From: Palsa-1439 sp050015495
GTDB lineage: Bacteria; Verrucomicrobiota; Verrucomicrobiia; Palsa-1439
Direction: 5' to 3'
Assembly (NCBI GenBank): GCA_050015495.1
Contig: JBEKBH010000002.1
Span: 124,001 to 188,000, forward strand
DNA: 64,000 nt
Positions 44,387 through 53,840 of the stretch are shown here, in pieces. The notes below the pieces were generated by a model. It made no database searches. It saw nothing but the letters and a program-made list of their open reading frames with translations, and was not told the DNA's origin. Every line of letters begins with the position of its first letter. The stretch's first letter is position 1. The position numbers and the translations under genes were made by a program.

Positions 44387-44956
44387 GCAGGCTTGTTAAT
44401 ATGATATGTGACGCGGGGTGTCACGCCGATTTTCGGGGAAGGTGTCGAGATGCGCTGGTGGCCTGTCAGTGACGCGGCTTGGTACCGTAATGAATTCGTT
44501 CTGGGAGTGACGGGGTGAGTAACCTCCGTCTTCCAGTATGCCGTTGAGGTGGCCTGGAAAAACGCCACTCCGCTATTTGGAACATTACCTACTGAACGTC
44601 CTGCGCGACCTTCGCGCAGATCGTAAATCAGTTTTTTCTAACAGCTACGGTAACGTCCAGTACAGACCGCTCGGGGCAGTGCCGCGGTAGGAAGTTACCC
44701 GGGTTGTCCATCTGCGTCCTTCTCCAAGTCGATTTCCCGGTGGGGAAAGCTGCCGAAGTACGCATTCCCATTCGTGGTGAACGAAAGTTGTGCTTTGTCT
44801 GGCTCACCACCAGCACGGCAAGGTCTGCCGCCCCCTTTTGTTGGCATGTAGCCGGATGAAGTGGCGCGGTTGAGTGTAGCCACGCCCTGTGGAGGGACGA
44901 TATTTATCATTGGGTACACGCGGGTTTCTTGTGGTAGAATAACGGGGATCGTACCA
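44387..44956. other. 570-bp divergent intergenic region
   Basis: Between gmd and the operon starting at 44957. No credible gene. A GTGAC / GTCAC inverted repeat with a 7-nt spacer (44408-44424) lies 22 nt upstream of gmd and could be an operator-like site. The centre (44600-44880) shows nothing I can interpret. No copy of the repeated leader element was found here. Confidence 0.35.
44932..44940 (+). promoter_or_regulatory. Possible extended -10 promoter for the 44957 operon
   Basis: TGGTAGAAT (TGn plus TAGAAT) ends 16 nt before the ATG at 44957; a weak TTGGGT lies 19 nt upstream of the hexamer. It would give a very short leader of about ten nucleotides. Plausible by motif only. Confidence 0.33.
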
Positions 44957-46132
44957 ATGAAAATTCTCTTCGTGCATAACCGGTATCGGATTGCGGGTGG
45001 CGAAGATGCCGGCATGCACGATGAAATATCCATGCTGAAGGCCCGGGAACACGACGTCGCCCTGCTCGAAGCTGACAACGCGGAAATCTCAGGGGCGCTG
45101 GGTCAACTGAAGGCCGGCGTGAGTGCCGTTTACTCCTGGCACGGGAAACGGCGTGTCGCCGCGGAGTTGGCGCGCTTTCATCCCGACGTAATGCACGTAC
45201 ACAACTTCTTTCCGCTATTTTCACCGTCGATTTATTCCGCCGCCCACGAGGTGGGTGTGGCGGTCGTGCAGACGTTGCATAATTACCGGCTGATATGTCC
45301 CAATGCAATGTTCCTCCGCGATGGCCATGTCTGTGAGGACTGTTTTGGAGTCGCCTTTCCGTTTCCCGGAGTGATCCATGCCTGCTATCGGGGCAGCCGA
45401 CTGGCGACAGTGCCGGTGGCTGCGATGGTGGCCGTGCATCGCGCGATGGGAACGTGGCAGAGGGGGGCCGATGCGTATATAACGCGCACTGAGTTTACCA
45501 GGCAAAAATTGATTGCCGGTGGGCTGCCCGCCGACAGGATGTTTGTGCAGCCCAGTTTTGTTCATCCGCCTCCCCCAATTGGCAGTGGTGAAGGCGGTTA
45601 TGCCCTGTTTGTTGGGCGATTGTCGGAAGAGAAGGGCGTCAGCACGCTACTTGCTGCATGGAAACAACTTGCGGCGGAGATTCCGTTGAAAGTCGTCGGC
45701 GACGGCCCACTGGCAAATACTGTGAAATCGGCAACACACGAGACTCCCGCGGTCGAATGGTTGGGACGGGTGCCGCGCGAGCAGGTGGCGACACTGATGC
45801 AGCGCGCGTCGCTTCTCATTTTTCCATCGATTTGGTATGAGACGTTTGGGCTGGTCGTGGTCGAAGCCTTTGCCGTCGGGTTGCCGGTCGTGGCCAGCAA
45901 TTTGGGCACGATGTCCACAATGGTGCGTCATCAGGAGACGGGACTTCACTTTCGCGCGGGCGATGTCGATGATCTTGTCGCGAAAGTTCGGTGGGCGCGG
46001 TCACACCCGCGCGAAATCCAGGAGATGCGGCGGGCCGCCCGGCGGGAGTTCGAGGCGAAGTACACCGCGGACCGGGTCTACGACATGTTACTCAACATTT
46101 ATCGGACAGCGATACAACGGGCAGCGGCATGA
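44957..46132 (+). CDS. Glycosyltransferase family 4
   Basis: 391 residues from ATG 44957 (MKILFVHNRYRIAGGEDAGM). The frame is open upstream but the leader there is not homologous. The GGEDAGMHDE loop, VMHVHNFFPLFSPSIY and VVQTLHNYRLICPNAM are diagnostic of the WcaL-like GT4 subgroup; FVGRLSEEKGVSTLLAAW opens the donor domain and PSIWYETFGLVVVEAFAVGL is the EX7E motif. It begins a seven-gene operon and overlaps the next gene as ATGA at 46129-46132. Confidence 0.92.
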   Translation: MKILFVHNRYRIAGGEDAGMHDEISMLKAREHDVALLEADNAEISGALGQLKAGVSAVYSWHGKRRVAAELARFHPDVMHVHNFFPLFSPSIYSAAHEVGVAVVQTLHNYRLICPNAMFLRDGHVCEDCFGVAFPFPGVIHACYRGSRLATVPVAAMVAVHRAMGTWQRGADAYITRTEFTRQKLIAGGLPADRMFVQPSFVHPPPPIGSGEGGYALFVGRLSEEKGVSTLLAAWKQLAAEIPLKVVGDGPLANTVKSATHETPAVEWLGRVPREQVATLMQRASLLIFPSIWYETFGLVVVEAFAVGLPVVASNLGTMSTMVRHQETGLHFRAGDVDDLVAKVRWARSHPREIQEMRRAARREFEAKYTADRVYDMLLNIYRTAIQRAAA

Positions 46133-46923
46133 ACAAGGCCCCCGTCATGCCGCCGTTGCCGCATCGGTACATCCTCGGGACGCGGGTGGATGCAACGAGC
46201 TACGACGACGCGACGGCGCGCATCCTGCGCTGGGCGCGGGCGGGTGAGTCACGCTATCTTTGCGCCTGTAACGTCCACATGGTGATGGAAGCCCATGATG
46301 TGGGAGATTTCCAACGGGTAGTGAATGCCGCCGATCTCGTGACGCCGGATGGCATGCCGTTGGTTTGGGTACTGCGGCGGCTAGGGTTGAAAAATCAAGC
46401 GAGAGTGTATGGACCGGACCTGACGCTTGCCGTGTGCGCGGCGGCCGCCGCTACCGGTATCCCGATTGGACTGTACGGTGGAACACAGGAGGCGTTGGAC
46501 GCGTTGCAGACCGATTACCGCACGCGGTTTCCGCAACTCCAGATTGCCTATGCCTGTTCGCCGCCGTTTCGATCGATGACCCGCGAGGAGGACGACGCGG
46601 TCGTACAGGCGATCAACGGCTCGGGGACGCGCATTCTTTTCGTCGGGCTCGGCTGTCCCAAACAAGAACAGTGGGTCGCCGGGCATCGGGATCGCGTACG
46701 GGCCGTGATGCTGGCAGTCGGCGCCGCATTCGATTTTCACTCCGGCCAAGTCCGGCAGGCCCCGCGGTGGATGCAGCGGTCCGGTTTGGAATGGTTCTTT
46801 CGCCTGCTCTCGGATCCGCGTCGGCTGTGGCGACGCTATTTCAGAAACAACCCGCGCTTTCTCTGGCTGGTCACCTGGCAATTGCTGGGGGGAGTCGATA
46901 ACCGTCGCGCAAGCGCAAATTAG
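46129..46923 (+). CDS. WecG/TagA/CpsF family glycosyltransferase (GT26), first copy
   Basis: 264 residues. RYLCACNVHMVMEAHD, ADLVTPDGMPLVWVLRRLG and VYGPDLTLAVCAAAA are the GT26 blocks, with the catalytic-type Asp in TPDGMP. FVGLGCPKQEQWVAGHRDRV, AVGAAFDFHSGQV and APRWMQRSGLEWFFRLLSDP are near-invariant in this family. It transfers ManNAc, ManNAcA or a related sugar to an undecaprenyl-linked acceptor at the inner leaflet. It overlaps the GT4 upstream and precedes the initiating phosphotransferase by 9 nt. A second family member is at 59259. Confidence 0.92.
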   Translation: MNKAPVMPPLPHRYILGTRVDATSYDDATARILRWARAGESRYLCACNVHMVMEAHDVGDFQRVVNAADLVTPDGMPLVWVLRRLGLKNQARVYGPDLTLAVCAAAAATGIPIGLYGGTQEALDALQTDYRTRFPQLQIAYACSPPFRSMTREEDDAVVQAINGSGTRILFVGLGCPKQEQWVAGHRDRVRAVMLAVGAAFDFHSGQVRQAPRWMQRSGLEWFFRLLSDPRRLWRRYFRNNPRFLWLVTWQLLGGVDNRRASAN

Positions 46924-46932
46924 GGACTGACG

Positions 46933-48462
46933 ATGATGAGTGCGCCCTCTGTACAAGACAATCCCGATAAAGCACCCGGAGATTCGTCCGCGTCGTCCGG
47001 GCTTGGTTGGACGCGGGCCACACTGCTTCCTCGCGTGATCCGGTCAACGCGTCCTTGGGCGATGATGTCTTTGCTGGTGTTGTCGGATCTCGCCAGCCTC
47101 GGCCTGGCTTGGGGGATCGGTATGGCGGTACGGCTCTTGACGCTCGGCAGATTCAACCATTCCCTGTATTTGCGGCTATGGCCGGGACTTTTCCTCTGGG
47201 TGTTGGCATTCGGGATGGAGGGACTGTACCGCGGAGCGGGCCTGACGGCGCGAATCTTCCTTACGCCCGTGGAAGAATTGCGGCGCACGACGGTGGGCAC
47301 AACCTGGGCGTTCATGACAGTCGTGGTGGGAATATATGTTCTGACAGAAAGATTGGTCCTTTCGCGCCTGATCGTATTTGTCGCGTGGCCTGTCGCGTTG
47401 ATTCTGGTACCCTGCGGGCGCGCCTTGGTGCGGAATCTCTGCGCCCAACGACCTTGGTGGGGATCGTCCGTGGCGATTTTTGGTTCGGGACAAACCGCAC
47501 GTCGGGTCGTCGATATCCTCTTGCATCAGCCCGAACTCGGGTTGAAACCGGTGGGCATTTTGACCGACACCCCCGGCGACGAGACGGAGATCGACGGCGT
47601 GCCGATTCTGGGCGGGTTGGACCACGCCAGACAACTGGGACGCTCCCGCGGGATACCGTATTGCATCGTGGCCCTGGACGAAGGTTCCAACAAACGAATG
47701 TTCGATATCCATCAGGAATATGGCGACTGCTTCCCGCACATGATGGTGATCCCGGACCTGGCCGGCCTGGCGAGCTTGTGGATAGTGGCGCGGGATGTGG
47801 GGGGCATTCTGGGCCTGGAGATTCGCCACAATCTTCTCATCGCCAGCAACCGTTGGGTCAAGCGCACGCTCGACCTGGCGATCGCGATCCCGTTGATCAT
47901 CCTGCTCTCGCCGTTACTCCTGGTGCTGATGGCGTGGATTCGGCTGGTTAGCCCGGGAAACCCTGTCTACGGCCAGGAGCGTGAGGGGCTGGAAGGCCGC
48001 CAGATCCGGATTTGGAAGCTTCGGACGATGTATATCGACGCCGATCAGCGGTTGGAGAAGCTTTTGGAACGGGATCCCGAGGCGCGGAGTGAGTGGCAAC
48101 GGTATTTCAAGCTGAAGAACGATCCGCGGATTCTCCCCATTGTCGGATGGTTCCTGCGCAAGTTCAGCCTCGATGAACTGCCCCAACTATGGAACGTGAT
48201 CGTGGGCCAGATGAGCATGGTGGGGCCGAGGCCGTTCCCCAATTATCATTTGCAGGCGTTCGACGAAAAGTTTCGGATCTTGCGGCACCGCGTGTTACCG
48301 GGAGTCACCGGTCTGTGGCAGGTGACCGCCCGCAGTGAGGGCGATCTGGAGGTCCAACAACGATTGGATACCTACTACATTCGCAACTGGTCCGTCTGGC
48401 TGGACTTATACCTGATGGCGCGGACGTTCTCGGTCGTGGTCCGCGGTCGTGGGGCCTATTGA
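46933..48462 (+). CDS. WbaP-type undecaprenyl-phosphate sugar phosphotransferase
   Basis: 509 residues, full-length PHPT of the WbaP architecture. Four N-terminal hydrophobic segments (from about 43 to 150) are followed by a CoA-binding/Rossmann-like domain (VAIFGSGQTARRVVDILL). A re-entrant membrane helix (KRTLDLAIAIPLIILLSPLL, about 310) precedes the catalytic domain with IWKLRTMY, KFSLDELPQLWNVI and MSMVGPRPFPNY. LPGVTGLWQVTARSE and a C-terminal amphipathic helix complete it. It transfers hexose-1-phosphate to undecaprenyl phosphate and so starts the repeat unit. Confidence 0.94.
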   Translation: MMSAPSVQDNPDKAPGDSSASSGLGWTRATLLPRVIRSTRPWAMMSLLVLSDLASLGLAWGIGMAVRLLTLGRFNHSLYLRLWPGLFLWVLAFGMEGLYRGAGLTARIFLTPVEELRRTTVGTTWAFMTVVVGIYVLTERLVLSRLIVFVAWPVALILVPCGRALVRNLCAQRPWWGSSVAIFGSGQTARRVVDILLHQPELGLKPVGILTDTPGDETEIDGVPILGGLDHARQLGRSRGIPYCIVALDEGSNKRMFDIHQEYGDCFPHMMVIPDLAGLASLWIVARDVGGILGLEIRHNLLIASNRWVKRTLDLAIAIPLIILLSPLLLVLMAWIRLVSPGNPVYGQEREGLEGRQIRIWKLRTMYIDADQRLEKLLERDPEARSEWQRYFKLKNDPRILPIVGWFLRKFSLDELPQLWNVIVGQMSMVGPRPFPNYHLQAFDEKFRILRHRVLPGVTGLWQVTARSEGDLEVQQRLDTYYIRNWSVWLDLYLMARTFSVVVRGRGAY

Positions 48463-48489
48463 ACGGGAGACACCACTGGGGTTGAAATT

Positions 48490-49812
48490 ATGATCGCCTC
48501 TCGCGCACAACCCGGCGTGGTCCGTCGCTACCTCCAGGGCTATTGGCGGTATGGCCGCGAGATGCGCCGCACCCAATGGCTGTCCGCCGATGAATTCCAG
48601 GCGCGACAGATGACGCAACTGCGCTGGCTGCTCCGGGATGCCGCGCAGAACGTGCCCTATTACCAGTCGCTGTTCCAAAAGCTCGGCGCGACGCCGGATG
48701 ATTTCCACGAGTTGGCCGATCTCGCTCGTCTTCCCGTGCTCGAGAAACGACAGTTGCGGGAGAATCCGGAGCAGTTCTTTCATCGTTACAGCGACAGACG
48801 CCGCCTCATCGAAGATCACACGAGCGGATCGACGGGCGAGCCATTGCGGTTCTTCCTCACGGCCGAACAGAAAGCCTGCGAGATGGCGCACTCGATCCGG
48901 TTCTGGCGGTGGGCGGGGTATCGCACTGGAGCGCGCATCGCGGCGTTTCGTCATTACATTCCCAAACGGGAGACCGACCCGCTGTGGCACCTGGACCGGC
49001 GGACCCGCACGCTGTTTTTCAGCGTGTATGACATGAAGCCGGCCAACCTGCGCGCCTACGTCGAGGAATTCAACCGCTACCGGCCGGAGTTCGTGCGCGG
49101 CTATCCGTCGTCGATCTACATTTTTGCCCAGTTTGCGGCCAGTGAGGGGCTCGACGTGCAGGCCCCGCAGGCTGTGCTCTGCTCCAGCGAAACACTTTCG
49201 CCGGAGATGCGGTCGGTCATCGAACGGGTCCTGCAATGTCCCGTGTACGACTGGTGGGGCAGCAACGAACGGGTTGTCACCGCCTGCCAGTGCGAGCGCC
49301 GCGGCCCGTTTCACGTCAACGGCGAAGGCGGGATTCTCGAGTTGGCGCCGCTCCCGAACGCCACGAGTGATGCCGGCCAACGGATGATCGGCACGGGGCT
49401 CATCAACCACGCGATGCCGTTGATTCGGTACGATCTCGGCGATCTAGCCCTCCCGGCGAAGGAGCCGTGCGGGTGCGGGCGCGGGTTGCCGTGCATCGAC
49501 CGCATACTCGGACGCGTCAACGACACGATTGTCACGGGCGAGCGCAAGTATATCCCGTCGGTGCGTTTCTACACGTTGTTCGAGACGTACGACAAAGTGC
49601 GGCAGTTCCAGGTCGTGCAAACCGAGCCGAACACCATTGTGGTGCGCATCGTGCCGACCGGCCTGTTCGACGGCGCCGAGACCGACGAATTGCGGGGCAA
49701 GCTCGCGCGATTTCTGGGCGACGCCGTCACCATCGATTTCGAACTGGTCGACCACATTCAACCCGAGCCGAGCGGCAAGATCCGCAACGTCGTGTCGCTG
49801 GTGAAACCATGA
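48490..49812 (+). CDS. CapK/PaaK-like adenylate-forming protein
   Basis: 440 residues. EDHTSGSTGEPLRFFL is the Ser/Thr/Gly-rich ATP-binding loop of adenylate-forming enzymes. VLCSSETLSPEMRSVIE and YDWWGSNERV correspond to the later phenylacetate-CoA-ligase-like blocks, and CGCGRGLPCIDRILGRVNDT carries the hinge (GRxxD) region with a cluster of Cys. Such CapK relatives are frequent in capsule loci, where they may activate a carboxylic acid for transfer to the glycan. It is coupled by ATGA to the PHP gene. The exact substrate is unknown. Confidence 0.82.
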   Translation: MIASRAQPGVVRRYLQGYWRYGREMRRTQWLSADEFQARQMTQLRWLLRDAAQNVPYYQSLFQKLGATPDDFHELADLARLPVLEKRQLRENPEQFFHRYSDRRRLIEDHTSGSTGEPLRFFLTAEQKACEMAHSIRFWRWAGYRTGARIAAFRHYIPKRETDPLWHLDRRTRTLFFSVYDMKPANLRAYVEEFNRYRPEFVRGYPSSIYIFAQFAASEGLDVQAPQAVLCSSETLSPEMRSVIERVLQCPVYDWWGSNERVVTACQCERRGPFHVNGEGGILELAPLPNATSDAGQRMIGTGLINHAMPLIRYDLGDLALPAKEPCGCGRGLPCIDRILGRVNDTIVTGERKYIPSVRFYTLFETYDKVRQFQVVQTEPNTIVVRIVPTGLFDGAETDELRGKLARFLGDAVTIDFELVDHIQPEPSGKIRNVVSLVKP

Positions 49813-50576
49813 TCCGCGTCGACCTGCATTGCCATACGTGCTACTCGCACGACAGCTTCGCGGCGGTGGACGCCGTGCTCGAACAGGCGTCGCGTCGCGG
49901 CCTGACGCACCTGGCGATCACCGACCACGACGAGATCGAAGGCGCCTTGCGCGCCCGCGACAAGAACCACGGCCTCGCCGTCGTCGTCGGCACGGAAGTC
50001 TCGCTGGAGGGCGGAGCGCATCTCATCGGTTTATTCCTCGAACGCAAGATCAAGGCTCGAACATGGAAGGAAGCGGTGGACGAAATCCGGGCCCAACGGG
50101 GGTTCGTGGTGGTGCCACACCCGTTTCATCCGACGTCGGGACTGTTGCGCGGCGGTATCGACGAGGAATTGCTGCGGAACGTGGACGCCATCGAAGTCTG
50201 CAACGGTTACGAACCGGCCAGCCGCAACGAGTCGGCCGCCCGGCTGGCGCGCGAACGCGGCCTGCCCGAACAGGCGGGCAGCGACGCGCATTATGCGGTG
50301 GACGTGGGGCGGGCCTGTGTGGAATTTCCGGACGTCTCCGGTGAATTGACGCCGGAGGTGCTGCGGCGGGCGACGCGCACGCTGTTCGGGCCGGCGCAGG
50401 ACCTGGCGGGGTTGCATGCGGCGGACTCGGAGTTTCGCGCAAATACAGCCCCGCGGGTGCGCAAACTGCTCCCGAAATCGTTGCGCAATTGCGCCAAAAA
50501 GGTAAACTGGCTGCGCGTGCAGCGCCAAATCGAGCGCCAGGCACACGAGCCCGTACGAAAAGAGTTCCACGGATGA
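49809..50576 (+). CDS. PHP-domain metal-dependent hydrolase
   Basis: 255 residues; the start at 49809 overlaps the CapK-like stop (ATGA). DLHCHTCYSHDSF is PHP motif 1 (HxH), LAITDHDEIEGAL motif 2, VVVGTEVSLEGGAHLIGLF motif 3, VVVPHPFHP a further His motif and AGSDAHYAVDVGR the C-terminal Asp-His, so all metal ligands look present. Probably a phosphoesterase acting on a small metabolite of this operon (inference). Coupled by ATGA to the aminotransferase gene. Confidence 0.88.
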   Translation: MIRVDLHCHTCYSHDSFAAVDAVLEQASRRGLTHLAITDHDEIEGALRARDKNHGLAVVVGTEVSLEGGAHLIGLFLERKIKARTWKEAVDEIRAQRGFVVVPHPFHPTSGLLRGGIDEELLRNVDAIEVCNGYEPASRNESAARLARERGLPEQAGSDAHYAVDVGRACVEFPDVSGELTPEVLRRATRTLFGPAQDLAGLHAADSEFRANTAPRVRKLLPKSLRNCAKKVNWLRVQRQIERQAHEPVRKEFHG

Positions 50577-51670
50577 CCGCTTTCCCGACGGACAAATGGG
50601 TACCGCCGCACGTCGCGGCGCTGGACGGCTATCATGCCGTCAAGCCGGTGGTTAGCGGCCCCGACGTGCTGAAGATGGACCTGAACGAGTGCCAGTCGCC
50701 GCCGTCGCCGCGGGTGCTGGCGGCACTGCGCGCCGCCGTCACCGCGGACGCGACCCTGAATTGGTATCCCGACAGCGTCTGCACGGCGTTGCGGGAATCG
50801 CTGGGCCGGTATCTGAACGTGCCGGCGGATTTCCTCCTCGTGGGAAACGGGTCGAACATGGCGATGGAGTTGATCGCGCGCGCCTTTCTGACCAGGGACG
50901 ACCCCGTGCTGATCGTGTCCCCGGCCTATGCCGTCTTCTCGGTCCAGTGCAAAGTGCAACAGGCGCGGATCGAGACGTTTCAGTTCGGCAAACCGTTCGC
51001 GCCCGATTTCCAGGAACTGCTTAACAAAGGCGGCACGCACAAGATCATTTATCTCGCAAACCCCAACAACCCGACGGGTGTGGGTTATCCGCGGGAACGG
51101 ATCCGCGAGCTGTTGGAGAAACGGCCGGACACACTGATCGTGCTCGATGAAGCCTACGTCGAATACTACGGCGAGAGCAGCGTCGGGTTGATCGAGGCGC
51201 ACCCGAATCTGGTGATTTTGCGGACACTTTCCAAGGCGTTTTCTCTCGCCGGGATGCGGTGTGGCTACGTGGTTGCCCAGCCGGCCGTGTTGGACATTTT
51301 GGGGCGCGTGCTGGCGCCGTGGGCCGTCAGCGGCCTGACGCAGGTCGCCGCGCACGCGGCGGTAGAAGACCTCGAGTACATGCGGAAGACGGTTGCGGAA
51401 TGCCGTCGCGCCCGGCAACAGGCCGTTGACGGGTTGAAGGACCTCGGATTTGTCGTTCACAACACGCAGGCGAATTTCATTATCTGGCAGGTACACGCGC
51501 CGGCGCGAGCCGTGCAGGCGCTGGCTGCCCGCAACGTCTACGTGAGCAACAAGGACTCGGTCCCGCAAATGAAAGGCTGTTTGCGCGTGACCGTGGGCAA
51601 CAGCGAGCAGACGCAACGATTCTTGGGAATCGTCCAGGAGCTTCGAGCCAAAGGATTGCTGGAGCCATGA
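50573..51670 (+). CDS. PLP-dependent aminotransferase, HisC-like (fold type I)
   Basis: 365 residues. DLNECQSPPSPRVLAAL, LVGNGSNMAMELIARAF, YLANPNNPTGVGYP, VLDEAYVEYYG and RTLSKAFSLAGMRCGY (PLP Lys in TLSK) are the class-II/HisC signature blocks in order. The usual role is histidinol-phosphate transamination. Here, coupled to PHP, CapK-like and dehydrogenase genes and without any other his gene, a dedicated amino-sugar or amino-acid precursor role is more likely (inference). The PHP fold is also that of histidinol phosphatase, an intriguing parallel. Confidence 0.88.
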   Translation: MTAFPTDKWVPPHVAALDGYHAVKPVVSGPDVLKMDLNECQSPPSPRVLAALRAAVTADATLNWYPDSVCTALRESLGRYLNVPADFLLVGNGSNMAMELIARAFLTRDDPVLIVSPAYAVFSVQCKVQQARIETFQFGKPFAPDFQELLNKGGTHKIIYLANPNNPTGVGYPRERIRELLEKRPDTLIVLDEAYVEYYGESSVGLIEAHPNLVILRTLSKAFSLAGMRCGYVVAQPAVLDILGRVLAPWAVSGLTQVAAHAAVEDLEYMRKTVAECRRARQQAVDGLKDLGFVVHNTQANFIIWQVHAPARAVQALAARNVYVSNKDSVPQMKGCLRVTVGNSEQTQRFLGIVQELRAKGLLEP

Positions 51671-53742
51671 AACAACTCGTCCAGGATTTCAAGACCGGCG
51701 ACATCAAACTGGTGGACGTGCCGTCGCCAGCGCTGGCGCCGGGGTGCGTGCGTGTCCGCAACGCCTTCTCGCTGGTGAGCGCGGGCACGGAACGGGCGAC
51801 GGTCAACCTCGCGCAGCAATCGCTGGTCGGCAAAGCGCGGTCGCGGCCGGATTTGGTGCGGCGCGTGGTCGAGACGGTGAAACGCGAGGGTCTTTCGGCG
51901 GCGGTGCGGAAGGTCCAATCGCAACTCGATCAATGGAAGGCGCTCGGCTATTCGTGCGCAGGCACGATTATCGAGGTCGGCGAGGGCGTGGCGGGATTGT
52001 CGGTCGGCGACCGCGTGGCGTGTGGCGGACAGGACTACGCGAGCCACGCCGAGGAGGTTGTGGTCCCGCAAAACCTCTGCGCGAAACTCCCGGAGGGCGT
52101 GGCGCTGGAGCAGGCGGTGTTTACCACGCTGGGCGCGATTGCGATGCAGGGTGTGCGGCAGGCGGACGCGCGACTCGGGGAATCCGTGGCGGTGATCGGC
52201 CTGGGATTGGTCGGCCAGTTGACCGTGCAGATTTTGAAGGCGGCGGGCTGCGTTGTGCTGGGAATCGACGTGAGCGCCGAGGCCTGCGAGTTGGCCACGC
52301 GGTGCGGGTGCGACGCGGTGGCGACGCGCACGAGCGGGGACATTGAGCGCGTGGCGGCCCGGTTGACGAATGGCTTCGGGGTGGATGCGGCGATCATTGC
52401 GGCGGCGGCGCCCACGAACGACCCGATTGAATTGGCCGCGAAGATTTGCCGCGAGCGCGGGCGGGTGGTGATGGTCGGCGTGACGGGCATGGAACTCCCG
52501 CGCGACCTGTTCTACGAGAAAGAACTCGAATTCAAGCTGTCCCGCAGCTACGGGCCGGGCCGGTACGATCCGCTCTACGAAGAAAAAGGCGTGGATTATC
52601 CGATTGGTTACGTGCGCTGGACCGAGCAGCGGAACATGGAAGCCTTCGTCCAATTGCTGGCCGGCAAACGGGTGGATGTCACGCCGCTGATCACGCATAC
52701 GTTCGCGATTGAGGACGCATCGAAGGCGTACGAGTTGATCACGGGAAAGACCGAAGAACGATTTGTCGGCGTGCTCCTCGAGTATCCGAAGATCGAAAAC
52801 CGAGGACGGAAGACCGAACCAGCGACAAATCGGTCATCGGTTGTCCATCGTCCGTCTTCCGTCTGCCTCGGAGTGATTGGCGCCGGAAATTACGCGCAGG
52901 GAGTTTTGTTGCCGCAGTTCAAAGCGAACGCAGACGTGATGTTGCGGACGGTGTGCACGGCCACGGGCGTGAAAGCGGAAAAAGCGAAAGAGAAATTTGG
53001 GTTTGAAACCGGCACCACCAACTGGCGCGACGTGCTGGCGGACAAGGCGGTGAACGCGGTGCTGATTGCGACGCGGCACGATTTGCACGCGCCGATCGTT
53101 GTCGAGGCGTTGCGGGCTGGCAAAACGGTCTTCTGCGAGAAGCCGCTGTGTCTGCGCGGTGAGGAACTCGACGAGATTACCAGCGCCATCCAGCAGAGCG
53201 GCAATTCGCGGTTGATGGTGGGGTTCAACCGGCGGTTTGCGCCGTTTGCCGCGCGGGCGCGCGGCCTGACGGGGCCGCTGGTGATGCGCTACCGCGTGAG
53301 CGTGCAGCCGTTGCCGGCGGACCATTGGGTCAACGACTCGCAGACGGGCGGCGGACGGATTCTCGGCGAGGTGTGCCATTTCGTCGATTTCCTGCGGTTT
53401 ACGGCGCGATCACGAGTGGTGTCGGTGTTCGCGCAGGGATTTGGCGGGGAGAACGTGCAGGTCGCGCTCCGGTTCGCCGACGGATCGGTGGGATCGATCG
53501 ACTACTTCAACGTCGCCGACGCGGCCTTGAAAAAGGAGCGCGTCGAGATGTTCGCCGGCGGCAGGCATGTGATCGAGGACGATTTTCGCGAGAAAGGCCA
53601 GGCGGAAGAAGTGAGGCAATTCGTGCACGCCGTGAAATCGGGCGGGCCGATGCCGATTCCGCTGGAGGAGATTGTGGACAGCACGCGGGCGACGCTGGCG
53701 GTATTGGAATCGATCCGCACCGGGCGGTCGATTGAACTGTAA
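51667..53742 (+). CDS. Bi-domain oxidoreductase: zinc-type alcohol dehydrogenase (MDR) fused to Gfo/Idh/MocA
   Basis: 691 residues, ATGA-coupled to the aminotransferase. Residues 1 to about 365 are an MDR dehydrogenase: YSCAGTIIEVGEGVAGLSVG, then VIGLGLVGQLTVQILKAAG (NAD-binding). An acidic/basic linker is followed from about 397 by LGVIGAGNYAQGVLLPQ, a second Rossmann domain, FCEKPLCLRG (EKP) and a Gfo/Idh/MocA C-terminal domain. This architecture is recurrent in EPS clusters, often with a heparinase-like gene and a GT. Two coupled redox steps on one sugar is the simplest reading (inference). Confidence 0.9.
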   Translation: MKQLVQDFKTGDIKLVDVPSPALAPGCVRVRNAFSLVSAGTERATVNLAQQSLVGKARSRPDLVRRVVETVKREGLSAAVRKVQSQLDQWKALGYSCAGTIIEVGEGVAGLSVGDRVACGGQDYASHAEEVVVPQNLCAKLPEGVALEQAVFTTLGAIAMQGVRQADARLGESVAVIGLGLVGQLTVQILKAAGCVVLGIDVSAEACELATRCGCDAVATRTSGDIERVAARLTNGFGVDAAIIAAAAPTNDPIELAAKICRERGRVVMVGVTGMELPRDLFYEKELEFKLSRSYGPGRYDPLYEEKGVDYPIGYVRWTEQRNMEAFVQLLAGKRVDVTPLITHTFAIEDASKAYELITGKTEERFVGVLLEYPKIENRGRKTEPATNRSSVVHRPSSVCLGVIGAGNYAQGVLLPQFKANADVMLRTVCTATGVKAEKAKEKFGFETGTTNWRDVLADKAVNAVLIATRHDLHAPIVVEALRAGKTVFCEKPLCLRGEELDEITSAIQQSGNSRLMVGFNRRFAPFAARARGLTGPLVMRYRVSVQPLPADHWVNDSQTGGGRILGEVCHFVDFLRFTARSRVVSVFAQGFGGENVQVALRFADGSVGSIDYFNVADAALKKERVEMFAGGRHVIEDDFREKGQAEEVRQFVHAVKSGGPMPIPLEEIVDSTRATLAVLESIRTGRSIEL

Positions 53743-53793
53743 CCGCTGATGAATGGGAATGTTTTTACTCAGAAACTTTCCTGTTTTGTCCGC

Positions 53794-53814
53794 CGCCCTG
53801 AGCTTGTCGAAGGG
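53794..53814. repeat. GCTTGTCGAAGGG-type short repeat
   Basis: CGCCCTGAGCTTGTCGAAGG, imperfectly palindromic (CCCT/AGGG ends), is a short sequence I have seen repeated in intergenic regions of many environmental bacteria. Only one copy is in this window. It lies between the operon end and the restriction-modification gene, a possible junction of the latter's insertion. Confidence 0.4.
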
Positions 53815-53840
53815 GCGCTGACTGATTACACTCTGCGGGA

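Noticed and set aside
50573..51670. Gene symbol hisC for the aminotransferase
   Set aside because: The blocks are HisC-like but the context is a glycan operon with no other histidine gene, so the symbol would over-state the function.
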